The translations under genes and the position numbers were made by a program. The notes beneath the pieces are model-generated. The model worked only from the letters and a program-made list of their open reading frames with translations, was not told the origin of the DNA and made no database searches. A stretch of 64,000 bases of DNA from SFEL01 sp963640685 (GTDB lineage Bacteria; Bacillota; Clostridia; Christensenellales; CAG-138): assembly GCA_963640685.1 (NCBI GenBank), contig CAVIAA010000003.1:59614-123613 (forward strand), given 5' to 3'. Position 1 is the stretch's first letter. Every line of letters begins with the position of its first letter. Positions 16,715 to 24,302 of the stretch are shown piece by piece.

Positions 16715-17485
16715 ATGCATATCTGTATAAGGATAAAGCTGGCGGCTCTTATAATAGCCGCATCAGCCCTCTGCGGTTGTGCGCCAAAGACCGCGCCGGA
16801 GCCGGAGCCCGTGACCGTCGTGACCGAGGAAACCCCCGCCTCCGCAGCCTCTGCCGAGCCGGAGCAGAGCGAGCCGGACGGCTACGTCAGCCAGTATGTT
16901 TCGCTGCCGATGCACGAGACCTACGAAGAGGCGCTATCGCACAATTCAGACGTTATAGGCTGGATAACCATTGACGGCACCGTAATAGACTACCCCGTCG
17001 TTCGAACCGGCGATAACAACTTTTACCTGACGCACGACGCGGACAGGAACGAGAGCGCATACGGCGCGATATTCATGGACTACCGCAACGCCAATGCGCA
17101 TATGCAGAAGCACATAATAATATACGGCCACAATATGAAAAACGGCACCATGTTCCACGACCTTGTGAACTATAAGCAGCAGAGCTTCTTTGCGGAGCAC
17201 AACAGTATATACCTCCTGTGGGACGGCACGGATACCGAATGGGAGATATTCTGCGCATACATAGTTGAGCCGAATACGATATACCCGATATACACCCTTT
17301 TTGACAGCGACGAGGCCTTTGCCCGCAGCATGAACGACACGATAAAATATGCAAAGACGGTCAAGCCCTCCTGCGTGGACGACGGCGTGACCATACAGCC
17401 GAGCGATCAGGTGCTCTCGCTCATAACCTGCACCTACGAATACGATGATTCCCGCTTCGTCGTCATGGCGCGCAGGGTAAAATAA
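16715..17485 (+). CDS. srtB: Class B sortase with a lipoprotein-like N-terminus
   Basis: A 256-residue class B sortase, a membrane-bound transpeptidase that anchors proteins to the wall. The catalytic residues are visible: His139 in YGHNMKNG, Cys239 in LITCTYEY and Arg247 in DDSRFVV. The start at 16715 gives a short basic N-terminus, a hydrophobic segment, then LCGCAPK, which resembles a lipobox with Cys22, followed by a Pro/Glu-rich linker. Most sortases use an uncleaved anchor, so a lipid anchor would be unusual. No sorting-signal substrate is encoded nearby; the gene is monocistronic with its own promoter and terminator. Confidence 0.9.
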   Translation: MHICIRIKLAALIIAASALCGCAPKTAPEPEPVTVVTEETPASAASAEPEQSEPDGYVSQYVSLPMHETYEEALSHNSDVIGWITIDGTVIDYPVVRTGDNNFYLTHDADRNESAYGAIFMDYRNANAHMQKHIIIYGHNMKNGTMFHDLVNYKQQSFFAEHNSIYLLWDGTDTEWEIFCAYIVEPNTIYPIYTLFDSDEAFARSMNDTIKYAKTVKPSCVDDGVTIQPSDQVLSLITCTYEYDDSRFVVMARRVK

Positions 17486-17487
17486 GC

Positions 17488-17516
17488 AAAATGCCCGCAA
17501 AAGCACGGGCATTTTT
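17488..17516. terminator. Bidirectional terminator after srtB
   Basis: AAATGCCCG and CGGGCATTT pair around an 8-base loop and are followed by a T-tract; it separates srtB from the convergent purine operon. Confidence 0.85.
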
Positions 17517-17526
17517 ATTTGCTTTA

Positions 17527-18891
17527 TTATTTGTTCAGGTATTTTCTTATCTTTCTGTCCGCCTCGCGGGATAGCCGCTCCTCATCGATATTGACCAGCC
17601 TGCCGTTTTTGACAGTCACACTGCCGTTTACTATGGTACAGTCAACGGCGCCCCTGAGCCCAACGGTGCAGAGCACGCAGCCCGGGTCAAAGCAGGTGCC
17701 CGCAAGCTCTATCCTGCGGCTGTCCACCATGAACATATCCGCGCATTTTCCTGCCGCTATGCTGCCTATATCCTCCCTGCCGAGCAGCGCTGCGCTGCCC
17801 CTTGTCGCCATTTTGAGTATATCATACCCCGTCGGCGCGGCGGAGCCGGAATTAAGCCTGTGCAGCAGATATGCGACCCGCATTTCCTCAAGCAGGCTGC
17901 TGCCGTCGTTGCTTGCGCTGCCGTCAACGGCCAGGCCGACGGTAACTCCGAGCCGCAGCATATCCGATATCCTCGCTACTCCGCTGGACAGCTTCATGTT
18001 GGATATTGGGCAATGCGCAACGCCGGTGCCGGTCTTTGCAAGCGACTCCAGCTCGGCGGTGCTGAAGTGTATGCCGTGGGCATACCATACGTCTCTGCCC
18101 GTCCAACCCAGCGATTCCATATATTCATACGGCCGCATGCCGTAGCGCTCAAGGGTATAGCTCTCCTCGTCCTTTGTTTCGCAAAGGTGGGTATGCAGCC
18201 GAACTCCGTATTGCCGCGCAAGCAGCGCGCTCTGCTTCAATAGCTCGCCTGAAACCGAGAAGGGCGAGCAGGGAGCGAGGGCGACCTGACGCATCGACCC
18301 CGCCGCGGGGTCGTGGAATTTCTCTATCAGCCGAACGCTGTCCGCCATTATCTCGTCGATGGTCTGAACGACGCTGTCCGGCGGCAGCCCGCCGTCCTTT
18401 TGGGAAAGATCCATGCTGCCGCGCGAGGCGTGCATCCTTATGCCAAGCTCCTCCGCCGCGGCGAACTGCGCGGCGATGAGATCGCCGCCGCCCTTTGGGA
18501 ATACGTAGTGGTGGTCAAAGCAGGTGGTGCAGCCGTTTTTCATCAGCTCACCCATGCCGGTCAATGATGAGAGCGTCACCAGCTCCTCGTCCAGCCCCTT
18601 CCATATCTCGTATAAACACCTCAGCCAGTCGAAAAGCTCAAAGCCCTGAACCTCCGGCAGGTTTCTGGAAAACTGCTGATAGAGGTGGTGGTGGGTGTTC
18701 ACAAGGCCGGGGAAGCAGAGCATATCGCTCCCGTCGATGCACTCCCCGGCTTCATATTCCAGCCCCCGGCCTATCGCCCTGATAAAGCCGCCCTCGCAGT
18801 ATACGTCTGCTCCCTCGAGTATCCTGTCCTCATCGTCACAGGTGACGAGCGACCTTATGTTTTTTATAAGCAGGCTGTGCATTTTCGTCAT
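17527..18891 (-). CDS. 8-oxoguanine deaminase-like amidohydrolase
   Basis: A 454-residue metal-dependent amidohydrolase of the Atz/Trz/8-oxoguanine deaminase group. It has the metal motif NTHHHLYQQ near residue 66, a middle His in HTHLCE, AHCPISNMKL, and the catalytic Asp in AVDGSASNDG. The early FELFDWLRCLYEIW is typical of 8-oxoguanine deaminases (EC 3.5.4.32), which convert 8-oxoguanine to urate. Its first ATG overlaps the guanine deaminase stop (ATGA); a second ATG nine bases on is better spaced from AGGAGG. It is the last gene of the riboswitch-led purine operon. An isocytosine or triazine substrate is possible but less likely in this context. Confidence 0.82.
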   Translation of the reverse strand: MTKMHSLLIKNIRSLVTCDDEDRILEGADVYCEGGFIRAIGRGLEYEAGECIDGSDMLCFPGLVNTHHHLYQQFSRNLPEVQGFELFDWLRCLYEIWKGLDEELVTLSSLTGMGELMKNGCTTCFDHHYVFPKGGGDLIAAQFAAAEELGIRMHASRGSMDLSQKDGGLPPDSVVQTIDEIMADSVRLIEKFHDPAAGSMRQVALAPCSPFSVSGELLKQSALLARQYGVRLHTHLCETKDEESYTLERYGMRPYEYMESLGWTGRDVWYAHGIHFSTAELESLAKTGTGVAHCPISNMKLSSGVARISDMLRLGVTVGLAVDGSASNDGSSLLEEMRVAYLLHRLNSGSAAPTGYDILKMATRGSAALLGREDIGSIAAGKCADMFMVDSRRIELAGTCFDPGCVLCTVGLRGAVDCTIVNGSVTVKNGRLVNIDEERLSREADRKIRKYLNK

Positions 18892-20165
18892 ACCCTCCTT
18901 ATCCCCTCGCTGTATACCGCCCTTATGGCGCCCTGCCCGCCGATATAGATCAGCCGCTCCAGCCGCTCCGTAAGATCCATCGTCGGGTTATACGCAAGGT
19001 CTCTGTCGTCCATCACCACCGCGTGCAGCTTATCGCCTATTCCGAAGCCCGGCCTTGCGCCGAAGTACTCCTGCCCCGCGCCTGTGATGAGGTAGAACGC
19101 CTCGGCAACGGCCAGGAACCGCTCCTCCTCGCTTTTGCCGCTTTGCAGCCACCTCAGCTTTGAGGCTCTTATCGCCTCCGTTGCAACGTCCGGCATGAAC
19201 AGCTTTGCGCCGCCCGCAATATCAGAGCCGAGGGCGACCTTCAGCCCCTCGTTCAGCATTATCCTAAGCGGCGCTATGCCGCTTGCAATGCAGGTGTTGG
19301 AATCCGGGCAGTGCGCCACCCAAACGCCGGCATTCTTTATCGCCTGCCGCTCCTCCCTGTCGGAATATACGCAGTGCGCCATTACGGTGCGCTCCCGCCA
19401 GAGGCCAAACTTGGCGTAAGTCTCCCAGTACCTTTGGCAATCCGGATGCAGGCTGCGCACCCAGCTTATCTCGTCCGTGTTTTCGGAAAGGTGCGACTGC
19501 ACAGGCACCTCGGGGTGCTCCCTTGCAATGCTGCCGAGCTCGCTCATCAGCTCATCCGTGCAGGACGGTGTGAACCTCGGCGTGATTATCGGCTTTATCA
19601 GCCTTCTCTTGCCGTTATCCTCGATAAAGCGGCGGGTCTGTGCGGCTGAGCCCTCGGTGGTCTCTGTCAGCTCACTCGAGCCGTTTCTGTCCATGTTCAC
19701 CTTGCCGACGTAGCCCGTGACCCCCGCCTTCTCCAGCTCGTCCATGAGTATCTCCGTCGCCTCGCGGTGCAGGCTGGAAAACATGCATACCCTCGTCGTT
19801 CCCCGCTCGATTAACGCCTGCGCAAGGCTTGAATACACCTTTTTTGCGTATTCGCAGTCCCCGAACATCGCCTCGGTCGGGAATGCGTATTTATCGAGCC
19901 ACTTCAAAAGCTCAAGATCCATGCCCATGCCAAGCATCGGGTACTGCGGCGCGTGCAGGTGCAGGTCGGTAAAGGACGGGGTAATTATCATATCCCCAAA
20001 GTTGGTAACGTCCGCCGCGGAGTATTTTTCCGGCAGCTCGCCGAATATGCCGCGTATCGCGCCATTTTCCGTAACTATGCAGCCGTTTGGCACGACGGTA
20101 AGCTCGCCCAGGCTCTCCGCAAAGACTATATTGCCCTTTATCGCCTCAATTCCCTTTCCCTTCAT
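18888..20165 (-). CDS. guaD: Guanine deaminase
   Basis: A 425-residue amidohydrolase that deaminates guanine to xanthine. Characteristic motifs are TDLHLHAPQYP near residue 66 (metal His pair and guanine-binding segment), LKWLDKYAFPTE, a His in VQSHLSEN, MAHCVY, and the catalytic Asp in LGSDIAGGA. It overlaps both neighbours by four bases (ATGA junctions), so the operon is tightly coupled. The product xanthine is the substrate of the xanthine dehydrogenase at 24.3-28 kb. Confidence 0.92.
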   Translation of the reverse strand: MKGKGIEAIKGNIVFAESLGELTVVPNGCIVTENGAIRGIFGELPEKYSAADVTNFGDMIITPSFTDLHLHAPQYPMLGMGMDLELLKWLDKYAFPTEAMFGDCEYAKKVYSSLAQALIERGTTRVCMFSSLHREATEILMDELEKAGVTGYVGKVNMDRNGSSELTETTEGSAAQTRRFIEDNGKRRLIKPIITPRFTPSCTDELMSELGSIAREHPEVPVQSHLSENTDEISWVRSLHPDCQRYWETYAKFGLWRERTVMAHCVYSDREERQAIKNAGVWVAHCPDSNTCIASGIAPLRIMLNEGLKVALGSDIAGGAKLFMPDVATEAIRASKLRWLQSGKSEEERFLAVAEAFYLITGAGQEYFGARPGFGIGDKLHAVVMDDRDLAYNPTMDLTERLERLIYIGGQGAIRAVYSEGIRRV

Positions 20166-20773
20166 GCTTCTCCCTGCCTTTCCAGCTCTCTTTTTTTAAG
20201 CAGCAGCCCGTTCAGCTCCTCCGCCCTGTCCGCATCGGCAAGCTCCAGCTCATCCTCCGTCTGATACAGTCTGAGCCTATCCTCGTTGCGCTTTATTACG
20301 GCGCTGCCGCCGGTGTCTCCGCTTAGCGCCCGCAGCATACCAAACATATCGCCCGGAAACACGACCGGGTTGCCCCGCCTGCTGCCGTGTGCCATCGCCG
20401 CTACGCTGCCCGGCTGCTCAAGGTAAAAGCCCACCAGCCCCTCCGCGCTTTTGCGAGTAAGGCAGGGCTGATCCGCAACCATGAACATCGCGGCGTCTGC
20501 ATCGCCTATCGCCCCCAGCCCAAGCCGTATGGTGCGGCTCACGCCGTCCTCCGGCCTGTCGTTGAGCACGGCGATAAAGCCCCTTTTCTTTGCCATATCC
20601 AGTATTTCGGCGTACTGGCTGACGACGGCTACGGCGCACAGCCTATCCTCGGGTATTGCCTCCATCGCCCGCTCAATGAGGGTGCTGCCGCAGAAGTCCT
20701 CAAGCAGCTTGTTGCGCCCGAAGCGGGAGGCGTTGCCCGCCGCCATCAGCACGCAGCCTATTCTGAGGCTCAT
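20162..20773 (-). CDS. mocA: Molybdenum cofactor cytidylyltransferase (MocA-like)
   Basis: A 203-residue nucleotidyltransferase of the MobA/MocA fold: N-terminal VLMAAGNASRFGRNKL as the CTP/GTP loop, VADQPCL as the metal-binding Asp motif, and RRGNPVVFP as the substrate segment. In this family MocA adds CMP to molybdopterin to make the cytosine dinucleotide form used by xanthine dehydrogenase-type enzymes. Its place in the purine operon, next to a xanthine dehydrogenase, supports maturation of that enzyme. It overlaps the genes on each side by four bases. Confidence 0.85.
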   Translation of the reverse strand: MSLRIGCVLMAAGNASRFGRNKLLEDFCGSTLIERAMEAIPEDRLCAVAVVSQYAEILDMAKKRGFIAVLNDRPEDGVSRTIRLGLGAIGDADAAMFMVADQPCLTRKSAEGLVGFYLEQPGSVAAMAHGSRRGNPVVFPGDMFGMLRALSGDTGGSAVIKRNEDRLRLYQTEDELELADADRAEELNGLLLKKRELERQGEA

Positions 20774-22134
20774 CTCAGCTTCATGTAGCCGGTGCGGCTT
20801 ATATACCTGCCCCGACCCTCCAGCTTTATGCTGCCGTTTTCAACTATATGCTCGCCGTTTAATATAACATCGCGTGCCGCCCCCTTAACGTCCAGCCCGG
20901 CAAATATCGAATTGTCGCAGTTATAGGCATGGTTGGTATCGGTTATGCTGCCCGCCGCCGTCGGGTCCCATATGACGATATCCGCCGCCTTTTCCTCCGC
21001 AATTTCGCCGCGATCCGGCATTCCAAACAGCCTTGAGGGGTTGTAGGAAAGGTACTTTACCATATCCTCCAGCGTCAGCCTGCCCTCGCATACGCCGTAG
21101 GTGTATATCAGCTGCCCGCGGTGCTGAACGCCGGTGCCGCCGTTGGGGGTCTTGAAGAATTTTCCGCCGCCCAGCATTTTCTGCTGCATGGTGAAGGAGC
21201 AGTGGTCGGTGCCGACTGTATCCAGCTCGCCGCTGCCCAGCCCCTGCCATAGCCGCTCGCGGTCGGCATCTTTTCTTAGCGGCGGGCTCATTATAAACTT
21301 TACGCCGTCCGCGTCCTTGTATCTTTTCTCGGTAAGCAGCAGGTACTGCGGGCAGGTCTCAAGGTATACCTCCTGCCCACGCTCCCTCGCCCTTTCCGCC
21401 TCTATAAGCCCCTCGGCGGTGGAAAGATGCACGACGTACGCGGGTGCTTCCGCAAGCTGGGCGATGCGCATATACCTTGCTACCGCCTCCGCCTCGACCT
21501 CTGCCGGGCGTGATATCGGGTGGCCGCACGGCTCGGTAATGCCCTGCGCCTTCAGCTCCTCTATCCGCCGCAGCAGCACCTCCCAGTTTTCGCAGTGTAT
21601 GCCTATGAGCGCGCCGTGCTGCTTTGCGGTCTTCAGCGCCGCGTATATCTGCCCGTCGTCGACCTTCAGCCCGTCGTATACCATGTACATCTTATACGAC
21701 GTTACGCCGTTTTCACTCATGTAGTCCATCTCTTTTTCGGTTTCGGCGTCCCAGCGGGCAATGGCCATATGGAAGCCGTAGTTGCAGCTGCTCCTCTCCG
21801 CCTTTTTGTGCCATGTATCCAGCGCCTGCTTAAGCGTGCCGTCCCTGTCCTGCGTTGCAAAGTCCAGCACGCAGGTGGTGCCGCCGAGTATCGCAGCCCG
21901 GGTGCCGGTCTTGAAGTTGTCCGCCGTGGTGCATATGCCGACGTCGAGGTCAAAGTGGGTATGGGTATCTATAAAGCCGGGCATGACGTAGCAGCCCGCC
22001 GCGTCGATGACCTTCGCGCCCTCGGCGTTTAATCCCTCGCCTATGGCGATTATCCTGTCCCCGTCGGTCAGTATATCCCTTCGTTCCCTGCCGCATGCGT
22101 TTACGATAGTCCCGTTTTTAATAAGAAGCTGCAT
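20770..22134 (-). CDS. hydA: Dihydropyrimidinase/hydantoinase-family hydrolase
   Basis: A 454-residue cyclic amidohydrolase. Metal ligands are visible: GFIDTHTHFDLDV (first His pair, near residue 58), carboxylated Lys in TSYKMYMVY, a His in GIHCEN, a His in VVHLSTAE, and Asp in GTDHCSF. It is the first gene after the purine riboswitch. Hydantoinase homologues (HyuA) occur in uric-acid and purine degradation clusters of anaerobes, so a ring-opening step on a purine breakdown product is more likely here than pyrimidine catabolism; this is inference. AGGG lies upstream of the ATG. Confidence 0.85.
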   Translation of the reverse strand: MQLLIKNGTIVNACGRERRDILTDGDRIIAIGEGLNAEGAKVIDAAGCYVMPGFIDTHTHFDLDVGICTTADNFKTGTRAAILGGTTCVLDFATQDRDGTLKQALDTWHKKAERSSCNYGFHMAIARWDAETEKEMDYMSENGVTSYKMYMVYDGLKVDDGQIYAALKTAKQHGALIGIHCENWEVLLRRIEELKAQGITEPCGHPISRPAEVEAEAVARYMRIAQLAEAPAYVVHLSTAEGLIEAERARERGQEVYLETCPQYLLLTEKRYKDADGVKFIMSPPLRKDADRERLWQGLGSGELDTVGTDHCSFTMQQKMLGGGKFFKTPNGGTGVQHRGQLIYTYGVCEGRLTLEDMVKYLSYNPSRLFGMPDRGEIAEEKAADIVIWDPTAAGSITDTNHAYNCDNSIFAGLDVKGAARDVILNGEHIVENGSIKLEGRGRYISRTGYMKLR

Positions 22135-22185
22135 TGTACTACCCTCCGATAAGCTGTTTTAATTTGGCTCAAGCTGACTGAAAAA

Positions 22186-22230
22186 CAAAAAAGCGCCCGC
22201 CGGCACGGCTTCTCCGTACCTTCGGCGCTC
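22186..22230 (-). terminator. Conditional terminator of the purine riboswitch
   Basis: On the minus strand AGCGCC pairs with GGCGCT and an inner GGTACGG pairs with CCGTGCC, followed by six T. The first bases (GAGC) are also the 3' strand of the aptamer P1 helix, so the two structures exclude each other. It lies 51 bases before the hydA start. Confidence 0.78.
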
Positions 22231-22294
22231 ATAGCAGGCCGTTTCGGCGGCCCGTAGAAACTCCCGTCCGTTTGAATCACGGGATTATATGAAC
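22227..22294 (-). promoter_or_regulatory. Purine-family riboswitch aptamer with a variant core
   Basis: On the minus strand: P1 is GTTCATA/TATGAGC, J1/2 is TAATC, P2 is CCCGT/ACGGG with an 11-base loop, J2/3 is the exact consensus GTTTCTAC, and P3 is GGGCCG/CGGCCT with loop CCGAAA. The joining base that decides guanine versus adenine (C74 in B. subtilis xpt numbering) is C, which fits an oxopurine. The adjacent, highly conserved A73 is G here. L2 (with GG) and L3 (with CC) can still kiss. P1 overlaps the downstream terminator, which predicts that ligand turns expression on. Confidence 0.82.
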
Positions 22295-22309
22295 ACTATC
22301 CACGGTTAT

Positions 22310-22338
22310 ATATTATCACTAAAAGCTCAAAAAAGCAA
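22310..22338 (-). promoter_or_regulatory. Promoter for the riboswitch-led purine operon
   Basis: Minus-strand -35 TTGCTT and -10 TAATAT are 17 bases apart. The predicted transcript start is about 9 bases before P1 of the aptamer. Confidence 0.5.
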
Positions 22339-22568
22339 TGCGCCGCGCATTAAAGTTTGTGAATAGACTATTTATTTTGGTCGAATTTATGGTATAGTTT
22401 ACTTTAAATTAGGTCTTTCGCGAACGGACATATTGTGCTATACTGCAATAAACAATTATCTAACAAACTTTGTTTTAACCTTATTATTTTTGTTCGGGCA
22501 TTTGGGGTGCCCGTGTTGGCGTATACTGTGGCTTCGGTCAGCAACTAATTTTGAAATGGAGGTAACCG
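22339..22568 (+). other. Leader and promoter region of the adenine deaminase operon
   Basis: No gene is seen in this 230-base part. It holds two -10-like TATACT boxes (about 22440 and 22521), an 8-base palindrome TTCGCGAA at 22417-22424, a perfect hairpin CGGGCA/TGCCCG near 22494-22513, and a UUCG-capped hairpin just before the ribosome-binding site. No known riboswitch class was recognised on the plus strand. Confidence 0.4.
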
Positions 22569-24260
22569 ATGAAGCAATCCGAGCTCATCACCGCGGCACT
22601 CAACGGCGAGGCAACGCTGGTGATAAAGAACGCTAAGGTAGTCAATGTATTTACCAAGGAGATAATCGAGGGCGACGTTGCCCTCTGCGAGGACACCATA
22701 ATCGGCATCGGCCGCGGCTTTAAGGCAAAAGAAGAGATAGACGCAGGCGGCGCTTATCTCTGCCCCGGCTTTATAGACGCGCACGTGCACATTGAAAGCA
22801 GCATGGTAACGCCGGATTCCTTCTCCCGCGTGATAATGCCGCACGGCACCACCACGATAATAGCCGACCCGCACGAGATCGCCAATGTATGCGGCGTTGC
22901 GGGCATAAGGGCTATCTATAAGCTGTCCGACAGCCTGCCGCTCAGGGTAATGTTCATGATGCCCTCCTGCGTTCCGGCGACGCCGTTTGAAAACTCCGGC
23001 GCAACGCTCATCGCCGAGGATATGGAGCAGTTCATACACAAGAGCCGCATGCTGGGCCTGGGCGAGGTGATGGATGCCCAGTCCACCATACACTGCGCAA
23101 AGGATATGCTGGACAAGCTGCGCCTCTTTGACGGCAAGCCGATAGACGGCCACGCACCGCTGCTTTCCGGAAGGGAGCTCAACGCCTACCGCGTTGCAGG
23201 GCCCTCGACCGACCACGAATGCAGCAACTTTGACGAGGTGCTGGAAAAGCTGCGCACCGGCATGAGGATACTCATCCGCGTCGGCTCCGCCGCAAACGGA
23301 GTCGAGGAGCTGCTGCGCGAAATAGTTAAGCACAAGCTGCCGACCGACAACATGATGTTCTGCACGGACGACAAGCACATCGAAAACATACGCCGCGAGG
23401 GGCATATAAATTACATTGCAAAGCTCGCGGTGAGCTGCGGCATAGACCCTATCGAGGCTGTACGCATGGCGAGCTACAACGCCGCACGCTGCTACGGCCT
23501 GCGTAATGTCGGCGCGATAGCCCCGGGCTACAAGGGCGATATGGTGCTCTTTGAGGATCTTAAAGACTTTAAGGTGCGTCAGGTGTTCACCCGCTTTGGC
23601 AGGCCGTATGACGGCAAGCCCACGCCTATGCCTATAATACCTCAGGCGGTATACGCCAGCATGAACATGGCTCCGCTCAGCCCCGATAGCCTCCGGCTGC
23701 CCGCAAGGGAGGTAATGCCGGTGATATGCCAGATAGAGGGTCAGCTCGTTACAGAGCGGCACGACCTGCCGGTAAAGCGTGATGCGGAGGGCTGCTTTGC
23801 TTCGGGCGATGGGCTGAATAAGCTCGCCGTAATTGAGCGGCACCATGCGCTCGGCAACGTTGGCCTCGGCATAGTTCACGGCTTCAACATAAAGAACGGC
23901 GCGATAGCCTCAACCGTTGCGCACGATTCCCACAACCTCGTAATAGTCGGCGACAACGACGAGGATATGCTGCTTGCGGCAGAGTCGCTCAACGAATGCG
24001 GCGGCGGCTACTGCGTCGTCAGCCGCGGCATAGTGCTTGCAAGGCTGCCGCTGCCCATAGCAGGCCTCATGACCGACGCGCCGGTGGACAGCGTGCTCGA
24101 GATACAGCGCGCGCTGCTGGATGCGGCGGCCTACATCGGCGTGGATAAAAAGAGCGACCCGCTTGTCGCCCTCTCCTTCCTCGCGCTGCCCGTAATACCA
24201 GCCATTCGGCTGACGGACAAGGGGCTGTTTGACTCGGCGCACTTTGAGTTCATCAAATAA
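22569..24260 (+). CDS. ade: Adenine deaminase
   Basis: A 563-residue adenine deaminase of the AdeC type, converting adenine to hypoxanthine. The amidohydrolase metal motif is PGFIDAHVHIESSM near residue 66, followed by TTTIIADPHEIANV. GLGEVMDAQS, GHAPLLSG and FCTDDKH are also typical. The C-terminal domain runs from about residue 400. GGAGG lies upstream of the ATG. It opens the plus-strand operon that continues with xanthine dehydrogenase 42 bases later, so adenine, via hypoxanthine, is fed into the same oxidation step as guanine. Confidence 0.94.
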   Translation: MKQSELITAALNGEATLVIKNAKVVNVFTKEIIEGDVALCEDTIIGIGRGFKAKEEIDAGGAYLCPGFIDAHVHIESSMVTPDSFSRVIMPHGTTTIIADPHEIANVCGVAGIRAIYKLSDSLPLRVMFMMPSCVPATPFENSGATLIAEDMEQFIHKSRMLGLGEVMDAQSTIHCAKDMLDKLRLFDGKPIDGHAPLLSGRELNAYRVAGPSTDHECSNFDEVLEKLRTGMRILIRVGSAANGVEELLREIVKHKLPTDNMMFCTDDKHIENIRREGHINYIAKLAVSCGIDPIEAVRMASYNAARCYGLRNVGAIAPGYKGDMVLFEDLKDFKVRQVFTRFGRPYDGKPTPMPIIPQAVYASMNMAPLSPDSLRLPAREVMPVICQIEGQLVTERHDLPVKRDAEGCFASGDGLNKLAVIERHHALGNVGLGIVHGFNIKNGAIASTVAHDSHNLVIVGDNDEDMLLAAESLNECGGGYCVVSRGIVLARLPLPIAGLMTDAPVDSVLEIQRALLDAAAYIGVDKKSDPLVALSFLALPVIPAIRLTDKGLFDSAHFEFIK

Positions 24261-24302
24261 TAAATATGATCCCTCAGCTTAACCAAGGAGGAATAAGAGA
24301 TA

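Noticed and set aside
22339..22568. A second riboswitch before adenine deaminase.
   Set aside because: Two hairpins are visible, but no conserved core of a known class and no terminator with a T-tract.
22545..23879. A 444-codon minus-strand frame opposite adenine deaminase.
   Set aside because: It is antisense to a well-matched enzyme and has no start signal.
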